This document shows, in pieces, positions 24,880 through 33,718 of a stretch of DNA of 64,000 nt. This DNA comes from Hyphomonadaceae bacterium UBA1849 (GTDB lineage: Bacteria > Pseudomonadota > Alphaproteobacteria > Caulobacterales > Hyphomonadaceae): assembly GCA_002338565.1 (NCBI GenBank), contig DDIN01000008.1, forward strand, positions 232,569-296,568, in the 5' to 3' direction. The position numbers were made by a program, and so were the translations under genes. The notes beneath the pieces were generated by a model. It saw nothing but the letters and a program-made list of their open reading frames with translations, searched no databases and was not told where the DNA came from. Positions within the stretch are counted from its first letter, which is position 1. The number at the start of each line of letters is the position of its first letter.

Positions 24880-24904
24880 GGCTCGCTTCAGCCAACCAGA
24901 ATCA

Positions 24905-24933
24905 AAAAGGCCTGAGCGATGCTCAGGCCTTTT
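24905..24933. terminator. Bidirectional terminator between ccr and parA-like gene
   Basis: Perfect 13-bp stem AAAAGGCCTGAGC/GCTCAGGCCTTTT with a GAT loop, T-runs on both strands, between convergent genes. Confidence 0.93.
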
Positions 24934-24962
24934 CTTTATTCGGGGTCAAAACCTTTTAAGCA

Positions 24963-25757
24963 CTATGCGATGGCGTAGTTGGCACGCTGGCCCGGCTGAA
25001 GGTTCAGCTGACGGATGACCTGCGCCGCAAGGCGACGTGATTCCGTGCGTGCAGCGAGGAAGCTGCGCTGGATCGGCTCACCGGCAATATCGTCTACCGG
25101 GGTTACACCTGTTTCCATCATGATGCGGTAGCCTACGCGGTCAACCAGACCTTCGAGCAGGTCGATATTGGACTCTTCGCAGAAATCGAGCAGCTGTTCG
25201 CGCACGCTTTCGCCCACGCGGGTAATCAGATGAGATTTGCGGTTCAGGCACATGAACCAGCCAAAGTCGGTTTTGTTGAGCTTTTGCGCGTGACGACGAA
25301 CCAGATCGATCAGCTGTGAGTAAGGGCGGGTCGCCTGCATGCTCGGACCATTTGTCGGCATGATCTGATAGAGATCGACAGGGCTTTCAGTAACCGTTGT
25401 GATGACAAGATCAGCCACAAGGTGAGCCGCGATCACTTCGGGCTTCCAGACAGAAACCGTGTCAATCAGCAGAACATCATAGCCTTTGCGCGCGGCTTCT
25501 TCGGCCTGATTGCGGAAGCCCATCTGCCAGTCCTGCACGTCAGGATGACCGCCGGAGACATGGAGATCTGCGACGTTAGGGCTGTTCAGGTCTGCGAATT
25601 CACGCGCAGCCTCAAAGCGAGCCAGAGGTTTTGTCGACGTCTCAAGTTCGATGACCCGGGTCTTCAGTCCGCGTTGTGTAAGGGCTGTCGCCAGTACCGC
25701 ACACAGTGTTGTTTTTCCCGTCCCACCCTTGAAGCTGCCAATTGTTACGATCTTCAT
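24963..25757 (-). CDS. Orphan ParA/MinD-type ATPase
   Basis: A 264-residue cytoskeletal-type P-loop ATPase. The deviant Walker A KGGTGKTT (residues 10-17) has the signature lysine, Walker A' is in YDVLLIDTVS, and LVITTVTESPVDLYQIMPT is the switch region. Such ATPases move or position DNA, receptor arrays or other cargo on the nucleoid or membrane. No parB, centromere-like repeat or chemotaxis cargo gene is adjacent, so cargo is unknown. The C-terminus is longer than minimal ParA, with an RVGESVREQLLDFCEE helix. It is monocistronic. Confidence 0.85.
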   Translation of the reverse strand: MKIVTIGSFKGGTGKTTLCAVLATALTQRGLKTRVIELETSTKPLARFEAAREFADLNSPNVADLHVSGGHPDVQDWQMGFRNQAEEAARKGYDVLLIDTVSVWKPEVIAAHLVADLVITTVTESPVDLYQIMPTNGPSMQATRPYSQLIDLVRRHAQKLNKTDFGWFMCLNRKSHLITRVGESVREQLLDFCEESNIDLLEGLVDRVGYRIMMETGVTPVDDIAGEPIQRSFLAARTESRRLAAQVIRQLNLQPGQRANYAIA

Positions 25758-26085
25758 GTCGTCTCCAGGTTCGTTTGGTGCGCCCTGAGCGCACGATTTA
25801 AACGAGTACCAGCAACAAAAATACCAAGCTGTAGAGTTAACGTATCACTGCGTTTTCAAGACTCGCAACAGCGCTCGCGCAAAAGGGGATATTCCTGCAA
25901 AGAATTTTTATAATTCACTGTTTTCCTTATACTTTGCCTGAAAAGCAAGCAGACACTTCTTTCAATTCTGGATTAAAATCCAAAGAATCAAACAGATTCA
26001 AAAGGTTAAAAAAAAGGCCCGATTTTCATCGGGCCTCTCGCTTGATGCGGGAATTGGGACAGTCAGAGTCCCTTTTCAGGACAGT
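25758..26085. other. AT-rich intergenic region upstream of the parA-like gene
   Basis: 328 bases with markedly lower GC than the flanks, especially 25900-26015. It holds the parA-like promoter on one side and the acyl-CoA dehydrogenase terminator (26015-26036) on the other. No ORF with a credible start or RNA gene was identified. Confidence 0.55.
26008..26036 (-). terminator. Terminator of the acyl-CoA dehydrogenase operon
   Basis: Stem AGGCCCGAT/ATCGGGCCT with loop TTTC. On the minus strand it is followed by a run of nine Ts, about 50 bases after the stop. Confidence 0.9.
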
Positions 26086-27222
26086 CTAGAAGCCGTGCAG
26101 GCTCGCAAAGCGCTCCTTATGGAAGCCTTCGCCGCCGAACATGGCTTCAACCACGCGCGCACGCTTGATGAAGAAACCTGCATCATGTTCGTCCGTCATG
26201 CCGATACCGCCATGCATCTGGATTGTCTCGTTCGTGACGAGGTGTGCCAGATGAGAGGCTTTAGCTTTGGCAAGAGACGCCATCTGAGCAACATCATCAC
26301 GTCCTTCATCGAGGGCTGCCAGAGCGCCTGCCACGCAAGAACGGGTCTGCTCGATTTCAGAGAACATGATCGCTGCACGGTGCTGCAGTGACTGGAAAGA
26401 ACCAATCAGCTGACCGAACTGCTTACGCGTTTGCAGATATTCATGCGTCAATTCAAACGCCGCGACAGAGAGGCCGAGCAGTTCAGCTGCTGCACCAATA
26501 CGGCCGCGGTCGAGCACTGAGTCCAGAAGCGCAAACCCGCCACCGACTTCGCCCAGAACGTCTGCAGCCGGAACTACAACGCCGTTCAGTTCAAGGTTCG
26601 CCGCACCATGATAATCAAGCGTGCTGAGCTCGCTGATTGTCAGACCGTCAGTCTCACGAGGCACCATGAACAGCGTGATGCCGTCTGTATCACCCGCAGA
26701 ACCGGACGTACGCGCCGCGATGATGAAGAGGTCAGCGAAATGGCCGTTTGGCACGAACACTTTCTTACCGGTGAGCGTGTAGCCGCCACCTGCTGCTTCA
26801 GCCGTCATCGCGACATTAGCCGGCGCGTGGTGCGCATGCTCGTCCACTGCCAGAGCCGTTGTGATCTTGCCTTCAGCGATCTTTGGCAGAACCGTAGATT
26901 TCTGTGCCTCGGTGCCGCCAAGAACCAGCGCCGATACGCCGACCATAGCCGTTTGCAGAAGCGGTGAAGATGCCAGTGTGCGGCCTTGTGCTTCCAGCAC
27001 CTGGCCCATACCCACATAACCAAACTCGGAACCGCCGAACTCTTCCGGCACCAGAACGCCATACCAGCCCATTTCGGCCATAGCGCCCCAGCTTTCCGGG
27101 TCTTTACCGTTTGCGCCCGCATTACGTTGCTTGCGGAAGTGTGTGAGTGAGAGCCGCTCGGACATAAAATCCTGAGCGGCTTCCTTGAGCATGTTCTGCT
27201 CTTCAGTAAGTACGAATGTCAT
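26086..27222 (-). CDS. Acyl-CoA dehydrogenase, short FadE27-like subunit
   Basis: A 378-residue flavoprotein of the acyl-CoA dehydrogenase fold: N-terminal helical domain, central beta domain and C-terminal helical domain with IQMHGGIGMTDEHDAGFFIKRA. The central region is short on the usual FAD-binding WIT/S motif. Composition and the last-gene position resemble the smaller subunit of the alpha2-beta2 dehydrogenases that oxidise sterol side chains or bulky acyl-CoAs in actinobacteria and proteobacteria (inference). It overlaps the preceding small membrane gene by four bases (ATGA). Confidence 0.88.
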   Translation of the reverse strand: MTFVLTEEQNMLKEAAQDFMSERLSLTHFRKQRNAGANGKDPESWGAMAEMGWYGVLVPEEFGGSEFGYVGMGQVLEAQGRTLASSPLLQTAMVGVSALVLGGTEAQKSTVLPKIAEGKITTALAVDEHAHHAPANVAMTAEAAGGGYTLTGKKVFVPNGHFADLFIIAARTSGSAGDTDGITLFMVPRETDGLTISELSTLDYHGAANLELNGVVVPAADVLGEVGGGFALLDSVLDRGRIGAAAELLGLSVAAFELTHEYLQTRKQFGQLIGSFQSLQHRAAIMFSEIEQTRSCVAGALAALDEGRDDVAQMASLAKAKASHLAHLVTNETIQMHGGIGMTDEHDAGFFIKRARVVEAMFGGEGFHKERFASLHGF

Positions 27223-27539
27223 GAGAATGTATCCTCAAAATCCTGTTTCTCAGTTCTGGAAAGACGCTCTTGCCGAATTTCTCCGAAGGGCCGTCCAATG
27301 CGTTGTCCAAGCCAGAAAAAGGCCAGCCAAAAACCGGCAATGACGATCAGTATAAGAAGAACATCGAACGATAATCGTCCGCCTTGCGCCAAAAATACCG
27401 AAAGAAAAATCAGCAGCGAAACCAGAACTCCAATGCCTGTCGACGTCCATTTGACCGTTGGTTTGTCACCGTAGACCTTGCTAATTCCTCCCGAAATCAG
27501 CGGTACAGCAAACATCACCAGAGCCATCAGAAGCATCAT
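27219..27539 (-). CDS. Small membrane protein between two acyl-CoA dehydrogenases
   Basis: A 106-residue protein with about three hydrophobic segments (residues 1-17, 30-50, 55-75) and a charged C-terminal tail rich in Arg and Glu. No family was recognised. It is nested tightly: 9 bases after the upstream dehydrogenase and overlapping the downstream one by 4 bases, so it is certainly co-translated. It could tether the soluble dehydrogenases or their electron-transfer partner to the membrane, but this is only suggested by position. Confidence 0.72.
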   Translation of the reverse strand: MMLLMALVMFAVPLISGGISKVYGDKPTVKWTSTGIGVLVSLLIFLSVFLAQGGRLSFDVLLILIVIAGFWLAFFWLGQRIGRPFGEIRQERLSRTEKQDFEDTFS

Positions 27540-27548
27540 ATCAAGCGG

Positions 27549-28763
27549 TTATCCCTTGTGCTCTTTCAGTCCGAGAACGCGCTTCGCGATCACATTGAGG
27601 TTCACCTCTGAGGTGCCACCTTCAATCGAGTTCGCTTTGGCCCGCAGCATCGCTTTATTGGACGCTAGCTCCAGATCAGTGAAGCCCTCGCCTTCCCAGC
27701 CAAGCCCCTGATAGCCCAGCGTTTCGACAGTCATTTCTGTCTTCTTCTGGTTCAGCTTCGCCGCAGCATATTTCACGATGCTCGCCGTGTGACCGACTTC
27801 CTCGCCAGCCTTGGATTGCTCTGCCATGCGGGCAACCGTCAGCTTGAAGGCTTTGTCATCCATGGCGAGATCCGCCAGACGCATACGAAGGTCCGGATCG
27901 AGCAGTTTGCCGCTCGCATCTGTGCCCACATACTCTTTCGCGCGCTCGTAAAGCGGCGGTGTGCCAGCACGGTCCGCGCCGAAGCCAGTCGCAGAGATGT
28001 TTGAACGCTCATACTGGAGAAGACGTTTCGCAATCTCCCAGCCGCCATTCAGACGACCTACGAGGTGATCCTTTGGAACCTTCACATCGTTGAAGAAGGT
28101 TTCACAGAATGGAGACGAACCGGAGATCAGCTTGATCGGACGCGCTTCGACGCCTTCGCTTTCCATGTCGAACAGGAGGAAGGAGATGCCTTCATGCTTT
28201 TTGGAAGTGTCGGTACGAACCAGACAGAAGATCCAGTCAGCCTGATCGGCATAAGACGTCCATACCTTCTGGCCATTCACCAGCCAGTGATCGCCTTTGT
28301 CTTCACACTTGGTCTGAAGGCCAGCAAGGTCAGAGCCAGCGCCCGGCTCTGAATAGCCCTGACACCAGCGGATCTTACCTTTGACGATGTCCGGCAGGAA
28401 TTTCTGCTTCTGCTCTTCATTGGCATATTCCAGAAGAACAGGGCCAAGCATCCAGAGACCGAAAGAGTTCAGCGCAGGACGCGCTTTGATGCGCTTGAGT
28501 TCCTGCTGCAGGATAAGGTTCTCTTCCTTGGTAAGGCCACCGCCACCATAAGCTTTCGGCCATGTTGGCGCTGTCCAGCCTTTAGCGGCCATGCGCTCGA
28601 GCCAGAGCTTGGAGTCCGGATTTTTGAATTTTTCTTTGCGGCCGCCCCACACGGTTTCGTCTTCTACTTGCGGGGTGCGCATGCTCGCCGGGCAGTTCTC
28701 TTCCAGCCAGGCCCGTGTTTCAGCCCTGAACTGGTCAAGGGTCGGGTCCATTCCGTCCGCCAT
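27549..28763 (-). CDS. Acyl-CoA dehydrogenase, long FadE26/28-like subunit
   Basis: A 404-residue acyl-CoA dehydrogenase. Visible motifs are WPKAYGGGGLTKEENLI in the N-domain, WCQGYSEPGAGSDLAGLQT and the FAD-site VNGQKVWTSYADQADWIF in the beta domain, and SIEGGTSEVNLNVIAKRVLGL at the C-terminus. A GAGGGAG ribosome-binding site precedes the ATG. It is the first gene of a three-gene operon ending with a different, shorter dehydrogenase; such pairs often form one heterotetrameric enzyme for long or branched acyl-CoA. Confidence 0.93.
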   Translation of the reverse strand: MADGMDPTLDQFRAETRAWLEENCPASMRTPQVEDETVWGGRKEKFKNPDSKLWLERMAAKGWTAPTWPKAYGGGGLTKEENLILQQELKRIKARPALNSFGLWMLGPVLLEYANEEQKQKFLPDIVKGKIRWCQGYSEPGAGSDLAGLQTKCEDKGDHWLVNGQKVWTSYADQADWIFCLVRTDTSKKHEGISFLLFDMESEGVEARPIKLISGSSPFCETFFNDVKVPKDHLVGRLNGGWEIAKRLLQYERSNISATGFGADRAGTPPLYERAKEYVGTDASGKLLDPDLRMRLADLAMDDKAFKLTVARMAEQSKAGEEVGHTASIVKYAAAKLNQKKTEMTVETLGYQGLGWEGEGFTDLELASNKAMLRAKANSIEGGTSEVNLNVIAKRVLGLKEHKG

Positions 28764-29066
28764 TTTATTCTCCCTCGTGACGTATTTTATCGGGTTCAGC
28801 CCTGAAGGCTTTAGATAGTAAACTATCGTGAACCACTTAAGGTTACTCAGTCTTATTCTGTAAATCTAGCCAATGTGTGCCCCTATCCCAGCGTAAAGAA
28901 GCACGTTTTTCGATCTATACTGAAAAATCCGATGTTTCCCGGCATATCCTGCCCGAACATACCCGTTATGCCGTAGCGTCACGCGTTGACGCACACGTAA
29001 AGCCCCATACACTCCACTTAAAAGCGCGGCCCGTTTGAGACGCCGCACAATACAGGGAGAGACAAG
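28764..29066. other. Divergent promoter region, acyl-CoA dehydrogenase operon and flavin monooxygenase
   Basis: 303 bases without a credible gene. It contains the perfect inverted repeat at 28814-28827 close to the dehydrogenase start and a GGGAGAG ribosome-binding site before the monooxygenase ATG. Confidence 0.6.
28814..28827. promoter_or_regulatory. Inverted repeat upstream of the acyl-CoA dehydrogenase operon
   Basis: GATAGT-AA-ACTATC, perfect 6-bp arms with a 2-base spacer, 51 bases upstream of the dehydrogenase ATG on the minus strand. A TetR-type fatty-acid regulator is a plausible ligand; none is encoded nearby. Confidence 0.45.
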
Positions 29067-30446
29067 ATGGGTTTCAACGGCGCAGCCCACCTGCCGAAAG
29101 TCTGCATTATCGGTGCAGGCCCGTCCGGCTTCACCACTGCCAAACGTCTGAAGGATGCGAACATCCCGTATGACTGTTTTGAGGTCTCGGACAATATTGG
29201 CGGCAACTGGTATTTTAACAATCCGAACGGCATGTCATCCTGCTATGAAAGCCTGCACATCGACACGTCGAAATGGCGTCTGGCGTTCGAGGATTTTCCC
29301 GTTCCGAAGGACTGGCCGGACTTTCCGCACCATTCCCAGCTGCTTCAATACTTCCATGACTATGTAGACCATTTCGGTGTGCGCGAGACGATCACCTTCA
29401 ACACGGGTGTCGACCATGCTGCCCGACGAGATGACGGTCTCTGGGAGGTTCGCCTCTCAACTGGCGAAACGCGGGTGTATGACGCGTTGATTGTCGCCAA
29501 TGGTCACCATTGGGACCCGCGCATTCCGGATGAGTATCCGGGTGAGTTTGATGGATATCAGGTCCATAGCCACCATTACCGCGACCCGTTTGAGCCATAT
29601 GATTTTCGCGGCAAGAAAGTCATGGTCGTCGGCGGTGGAAATTCGGCCATGGATATTTCATCCGAACTCTCCCAACGGCCGATTGCCGACACGCTCTACA
29701 TCTCGCTACGTCGCGGCATATGGGTATTGCCAAAATACATGAACGGAAAACCGGCGGACAAAGCCGTACTTCCGGCATGGCTGCCTTCTGGCCTTGGCCG
29801 AAAGCTCGCCCGCGGCGCCATCAAAAAGTCCATCGGCAATATGGAAGATTACGGACTTCCAAAGCCTGACCATGAACCGCTTGAAGGTCATCCGTCTGTC
29901 TCGGGTGAATTCCTCACACGCGTCGGCTGCGGTGATATCAACGTGAAGGGAGCAATTGACCGGCTGGACGGCAATGGCGTCGTCTTCAAGGATGGCACAC
30001 GCGAAGAGATCGATGCCATCGTGTGGGCGACCGGATATAAAATTAGCTTCCCGTTCTTCTCTGACGACCTTCTGAAACCCGATGCAAACCATAAGTTCGA
30101 CCTATTCAAGCGTATGGTGCGCGACGGATTTGATAATCTGTTCTTTGTCGGACTGGCACAGCCTCTGCCGACCCTCGTCAATCTGGCCGAACAACAGGCC
30201 AAACTCATCGCAGCTTATCTAACGGGCGAATACGCTCTCCCCCCGCGCGAAGAGATGCAGGCGATCACTAAGAAAGACGACGAATTTCACCGTGGGCATT
30301 TCTACGCCTCGCCGCGCCACACCATTCAGATCGACTTCAATGCTTATTGCAAGGATCTGAACCGCGAGCTGAAACTCGGCGAAGCGCGCGCAATTTCGAA
30401 ACAAAAGGCCCTCCCGGTTCCACCACGCGCCATGGAAACGGCCTGA
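29067..30446 (+). CDS. Flavin-containing monooxygenase
   Basis: A 459-residue FMO-type enzyme that uses FAD, NADPH and oxygen to oxygenate soft nucleophiles or ketones. The FAD fold is GAGPSG (residues 16-21), the NADPH fold VVGGGNSAMD (near 188-197), and the family fingerprint F-x-G-x-x-x-H-x-x-x-Y is present as FDGYQVHSHHY (about 161-171). The C-terminal WATGYKISFPFF segment is also typical. Substrate is unknown. It is transcribed alone, divergent from the acyl-CoA dehydrogenase operon, and followed by a hairpin. Confidence 0.93.
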   Translation: MGFNGAAHLPKVCIIGAGPSGFTTAKRLKDANIPYDCFEVSDNIGGNWYFNNPNGMSSCYESLHIDTSKWRLAFEDFPVPKDWPDFPHHSQLLQYFHDYVDHFGVRETITFNTGVDHAARRDDGLWEVRLSTGETRVYDALIVANGHHWDPRIPDEYPGEFDGYQVHSHHYRDPFEPYDFRGKKVMVVGGGNSAMDISSELSQRPIADTLYISLRRGIWVLPKYMNGKPADKAVLPAWLPSGLGRKLARGAIKKSIGNMEDYGLPKPDHEPLEGHPSVSGEFLTRVGCGDINVKGAIDRLDGNGVVFKDGTREEIDAIVWATGYKISFPFFSDDLLKPDANHKFDLFKRMVRDGFDNLFFVGLAQPLPTLVNLAEQQAKLIAAYLTGEYALPPREEMQAITKKDDEFHRGHFYASPRHTIQIDFNAYCKDLNRELKLGEARAISKQKALPVPPRAMETA

Positions 30447-30462
30447 CGCTACAAAAAGAATA

Positions 30463-30482
30463 CCCCGGACTAGCGTCCGGGG
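30463..30482 (-). terminator. Hairpin between the monooxygenase and a secreted protein gene
   Basis: Stem CCCCGGAC/GTCCGGGG with loop TAGC. The T-rich tail is on the minus strand (TTCTTTTTG), so it mainly ends the minus-strand gene. Confidence 0.75.
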
Positions 30483-30508
30483 CACTCTCTATCAGCAGCT
30501 CACGAAGC

Positions 30509-31108
30509 CTATCGTGAACCGGCTGATGCTTCCACGTTTGCACGGAATTCTGCTTCGTCCGCATCGAGTACGACAGCGTTTGCGTCAGCATGGAATGCAG
30601 CGCTATCACCCGCGACCTGTATAGTCTCGGCATCGGCCTCACCATTGCCACGGACATAAATCATACCGTCATTCATGCGGTCGACTGTGCCAACTTGCGC
30701 ACCGTCACGTGTGTAGACGGTTACAGGCGTTGGCACCGGCTCGACGCGCGTATTGATGCGTGTCGCCTGCCAGCCTTCGTTGCGGGCTTCCACGACACCC
30801 TGGTTCGTCTCTTCACGCATCATTTCGGCGCGATCGCGGAGCTGATCACCTAATCGATCACTGGCGCTTTCAAGCTCGTATGAGTCGAGCGAGCCCTCAA
30901 GGCTTGTTGCCAGCGTACTTTCTACGGGCACTGTATCAGCGTCGAATACAGACGTAGCGGATGTGTCTACTGTTGTCTGAAGGTCCATGCCTTCACCCAC
31001 GCTCGTGCCGAGCTGGCCTGTCGTGTCAGATGTGACCGAGCCAAGCTGCGCAGTCGCTGTGCCTGTCAGAAGAGCGATCGATGCGGCGGATGTAATGAGA
31101 TATTTCAT
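30509..31108 (-). CDS. Secreted protein of unknown function
   Basis: A 199-residue exported protein with a clear Sec signal peptide (cleavage after ATAQ or nearby) and a GGAGG ribosome-binding site seven bases before the ATG. The mature N-terminal third is rich in Thr, Ser and Asp; a helical middle (ASDRLGDQLRDRAEMMREE) is followed by a beta-rich end. The stretch YTRDGAQVGTVDRMNDGMIY has the feel of a PRC-barrel-like strand-turn-strand, but this is weak. No cysteines, no catalytic motif. Monocistronic. Confidence 0.72.
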   Translation of the reverse strand: MKYLITSAASIALLTGTATAQLGSVTSDTTGQLGTSVGEGMDLQTTVDTSATSVFDADTVPVESTLATSLEGSLDSYELESASDRLGDQLRDRAEMMREETNQGVVEARNEGWQATRINTRVEPVPTPVTVYTRDGAQVGTVDRMNDGMIYVRGNGEADAETIQVAGDSAAFHADANAVVLDADEAEFRANVEASAGSR

Positions 31109-31200
31109 AAGTTTTCCTCCGTTTTTTACCTATGGCAAATCAACGGAGACGGCCGGGCTGATGTTCCAAAACAATCCGATGAAACATCTGTAATGCCGAC

Positions 31201-31437
31201 TTAAAAGCGGCCGAGAAGACCTTTTCCAGGCCCTGTCTCATAACCCAGAATATTTACCAGGTGCACGAAGAACAGGATCGCTACAAACGCGCTGACAATC
31301 ATAATAAGTCGCCAGGGCAGCAGTTTCGGACGCATATCATCTCGCGGCGCACTGGCGCGATACGAAGAGAAAACCGCGAAACCAGCCATCACCATCAAGC
31401 CGATAACGCTTAAAATCATATCAGTTGAAATCGCCAT
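31201..31437 (-). CDS. Small two-helix membrane protein
   Basis: A 78-residue protein with two hydrophobic segments (about residues 7-24 and 44-65) separated by a basic linker, and a Gly-rich tail. No family recognised. It stands alone between the secreted-protein gene and a divergent MscS-type channel; coding is supported by sensible hydrophobic patterning and a proper ATG, but not by a known homologue. Confidence 0.6.
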   Translation of the reverse strand: MAISTDMILSVIGLMVMAGFAVFSSYRASAPRDDMRPKLLPWRLIMIVSAFVAILFFVHLVNILGYETGPGKGLLGRF

Positions 31438-31581
31438 GCCTGCCTAACGCGGTTTTACGGAACAGTTCCGGAGCTGAGGCTTTAACATTTAGGGACAATC
31501 AAAGAGACGCCAAGCCTGCTTCTTCCAGCTTTGCCGGGATGCGGGCATTTTTGCGTTTCCGGATCGATAAAGGATGACAGT

Positions 31582-32769
31582 ATGACAGCAAACTCTCCGG
31601 CTTCTGACGCTATGGAGCCAGTCGCGGAAGTTTTCGCAGACGTCACCGTCAACAATATGATGGCCATCGCCATTCTCGTCGGAGCCGTCGCTGCTGCTAT
31701 TGTCATTCACACGATCATCTATGCCCTTCTAACCCGCGCTGTTGGCAAGGATGGCGACAAATTGTTTGCCAGAGCGCTCAGGCGCGCGCGCACAGTGTCA
31801 CTTCTGGGCATGTGCGTTCTGGCAGCAGAGTTGGCCCTGCCTATGGTGCAGATGCCAGATAGCTGGCGCGGGCTGATCAATCAGATTGTCACGATCCTGC
31901 TGATCGGCATTGCAGGCTGGCTGCTCAACCGCTTCATCACGGCCTTCACTGAAAACCGCGTGTCTAAATACGACATGGACGCCGAAGACAATCTGGAAGC
32001 CCGTAAGGTCTCGACGCGGATGCGCCTGCTGAGCCGTATGATGACCATGTTGATCTTGCTGGTCACCGTCGCGGCCATGCTGATGACCTTTCCGTCTGTG
32101 CGCTCCATCGGTATCTCGCTGTTCGCCTCTGCTGGTGTCGCCGGCATTGTGATCGGCTTTGCGGCGCGGCCTGTACTGTCTAACCTGATCGCTGGCATTC
32201 AGATCGCCCTCACCCAGCCGCTTCGCATTGGCGACGCCGTCATTATGGAGGGCGAATGGGGCTGGATTGACGAAATCACGTCCACTTATGTCGTGGTGAA
32301 AATCTGGGACTGGCGACGCCTCGTCGTGCCGTTGACGCAGGTTGTCGAAAAGCCATTCCAGAACTGGACCCGTGAAGGCTCGTCCATCATCGGCTCTGTG
32401 ACCTGGCATCTGGATTACACTGCACCGGTGAGCGAGATCCGCGCCAAACTGAAAGAGTTTCTGGAAGAAAGCGAGCTGTGGGACGGCGATGTACAAGTGC
32501 TGCAGGTGATCGACACGACGCAGGAGACCATCACGCTGCGCGGCCTGATGAGCGCGAAGAACTCACCGATCGCATGGGACTTGCGCTGCGAAATCCGCGA
32601 AAAGATGGTATCATGGCTACAACAGGAACACGCCTACGCCCTGCCACGCCGCCGCGGTGAAATTCACATTGAGGACTCAGAGATCGAATTTACGCCGTCA
32701 CCGGCGCCGCGTGAAAGCGACGATACGGGCATGTCGGACAAAATCGATCATCCGGACGAAACACGCTGA
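31582..32769 (+). CDS. MscS-type mechanosensitive ion channel
   Basis: A 395-residue channel that releases osmolytes on hypo-osmotic shock. ATG 31582 has AAGGAT six bases upstream and is preferred to a TTG at 31531 that gives a cysteine-containing, non-conserved extension. About four membrane segments precede the pore-lining helix and the MscS signature GIVIGFAARPVLSNLIAGI (near residues 190-210), followed by the beta domain (QPLRIGDAVIMEGEWGWIDE) and a C-terminal ferredoxin-like domain. The 3' end overlaps the converging amidohydrolase gene by 22 bases. Confidence 0.93.
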   Translation: MTANSPASDAMEPVAEVFADVTVNNMMAIAILVGAVAAAIVIHTIIYALLTRAVGKDGDKLFARALRRARTVSLLGMCVLAAELALPMVQMPDSWRGLINQIVTILLIGIAGWLLNRFITAFTENRVSKYDMDAEDNLEARKVSTRMRLLSRMMTMLILLVTVAAMLMTFPSVRSIGISLFASAGVAGIVIGFAARPVLSNLIAGIQIALTQPLRIGDAVIMEGEWGWIDEITSTYVVVKIWDWRRLVVPLTQVVEKPFQNWTREGSSIIGSVTWHLDYTAPVSEIRAKLKEFLEESELWDGDVQVLQVIDTTQETITLRGLMSAKNSPIAWDLRCEIREKMVSWLQQEHAYALPRRRGEIHIEDSEIEFTPSPAPRESDDTGMSDKIDHPDETR

Positions 32770-33686
32770 TCAGCTTCAGCTTCCAGTACGCGGGCAGCTT
32801 CTTCAAACGCAAACGCATGAAGCCGCGCCAGATGGCTCACATCATGGCTATATCCGCCGCCCATCACACAGACGAGCGGCAAGCCCCGCTCGCGTACGCG
32901 TGAGATAACCAGCCGATCGCGCGCGCGAATGCCCTCATCAGTGAGCTTCAGCTTGCCCAACCGGTCACCCTCATGCGGGTCGACACCGGCATTGTAAAAT
33001 ACGACGTCCGGAGATGATGCCTCCAGCACGCGTGCCAGTCCGGCCTCTAACTCACGCAAATAGCCTCCATCACCCAGCCCCTGATCTAGCCCGATATCCA
33101 GCGTTGAAGCGACCTTGCGCACTGGCCAGTTGTCTTCGCAATGAAGCGAGAAGGTGAAGACGCTGTCGTCATTCTGGAAGATGTCTGCCGTGCCATCGCC
33201 CTGATGCACATCGCAATCAATCACGAGCGCTTTGCGGATGCGTTCGGTCTTTTGCAGCGCACGGATCGCAACGCCCACATCATTGAACACACAGAACCCC
33301 GCCCCATGCGTATATTTGGCATGGTGGCTGCCACCTGCCGCGTTGCAGGCAATGCCTTTGGACAGCGCCGCCTCACCGGCAAGATACGTGCCCATACAAG
33401 AAAGACGCGAGCGCATAGCGACAGCCGCCGTCATCTCAAAGCCGATCGTCCTCGCCGTTTTATAGTCCACCGTCTGATGGAAGACCGCATCCACATAGGA
33501 CGGGTCATGCGCAAGCGCGATCATCTCAAAGTCTGCGGGCTTTGGCCTACGGATCGGATTAGTTGGCGTGACGAGGCCAATCTCCTTCAGGCGACGCCCT
33601 GTCTCGCGATATTTGCGCATGGGGAACCGATGCCCGTCCGGCACGGTCTCGGCGTCATATCTGTCATGATAGAAAATCGGCAGCAT
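32748..33686 (-). CDS. Histone-deacetylase-family zinc amidohydrolase
   Basis: An HDAC-fold protein of about 312 residues. Start MLPIFYHDRYD at 33686 is the usual family beginning; a TTG at 33722 overlapping the upstream stop is possible and would add 12 residues. Zinc and catalytic motifs are GGSHHAKYTHGAGFCVFND (His-His dyad), DCDVHQGDGTADIF (Asp, His ligands) and YNAGVDPHEGDRLG (Asp ligand). Bacterial members deacetylate polyamines, acetoin-related compounds or proteins. It sits directly downstream of a glycosyltransferase gene and probably shares its transcript. Confidence 0.93.
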   Translation of the reverse strand: MLPIFYHDRYDAETVPDGHRFPMRKYRETGRRLKEIGLVTPTNPIRRPKPADFEMIALAHDPSYVDAVFHQTVDYKTARTIGFEMTAAVAMRSRLSCMGTYLAGEAALSKGIACNAAGGSHHAKYTHGAGFCVFNDVGVAIRALQKTERIRKALVIDCDVHQGDGTADIFQNDDSVFTFSLHCEDNWPVRKVASTLDIGLDQGLGDGGYLRELEAGLARVLEASSPDVVFYNAGVDPHEGDRLGKLKLTDEGIRARDRLVISRVRERGLPLVCVMGGGYSHDVSHLARLHAFAFEEAARVLEAEADQRVSSG

Positions 33687-33718
33687 TGAGCTATCAGATA
33701 GCGCCAATCGGGGCGGGT

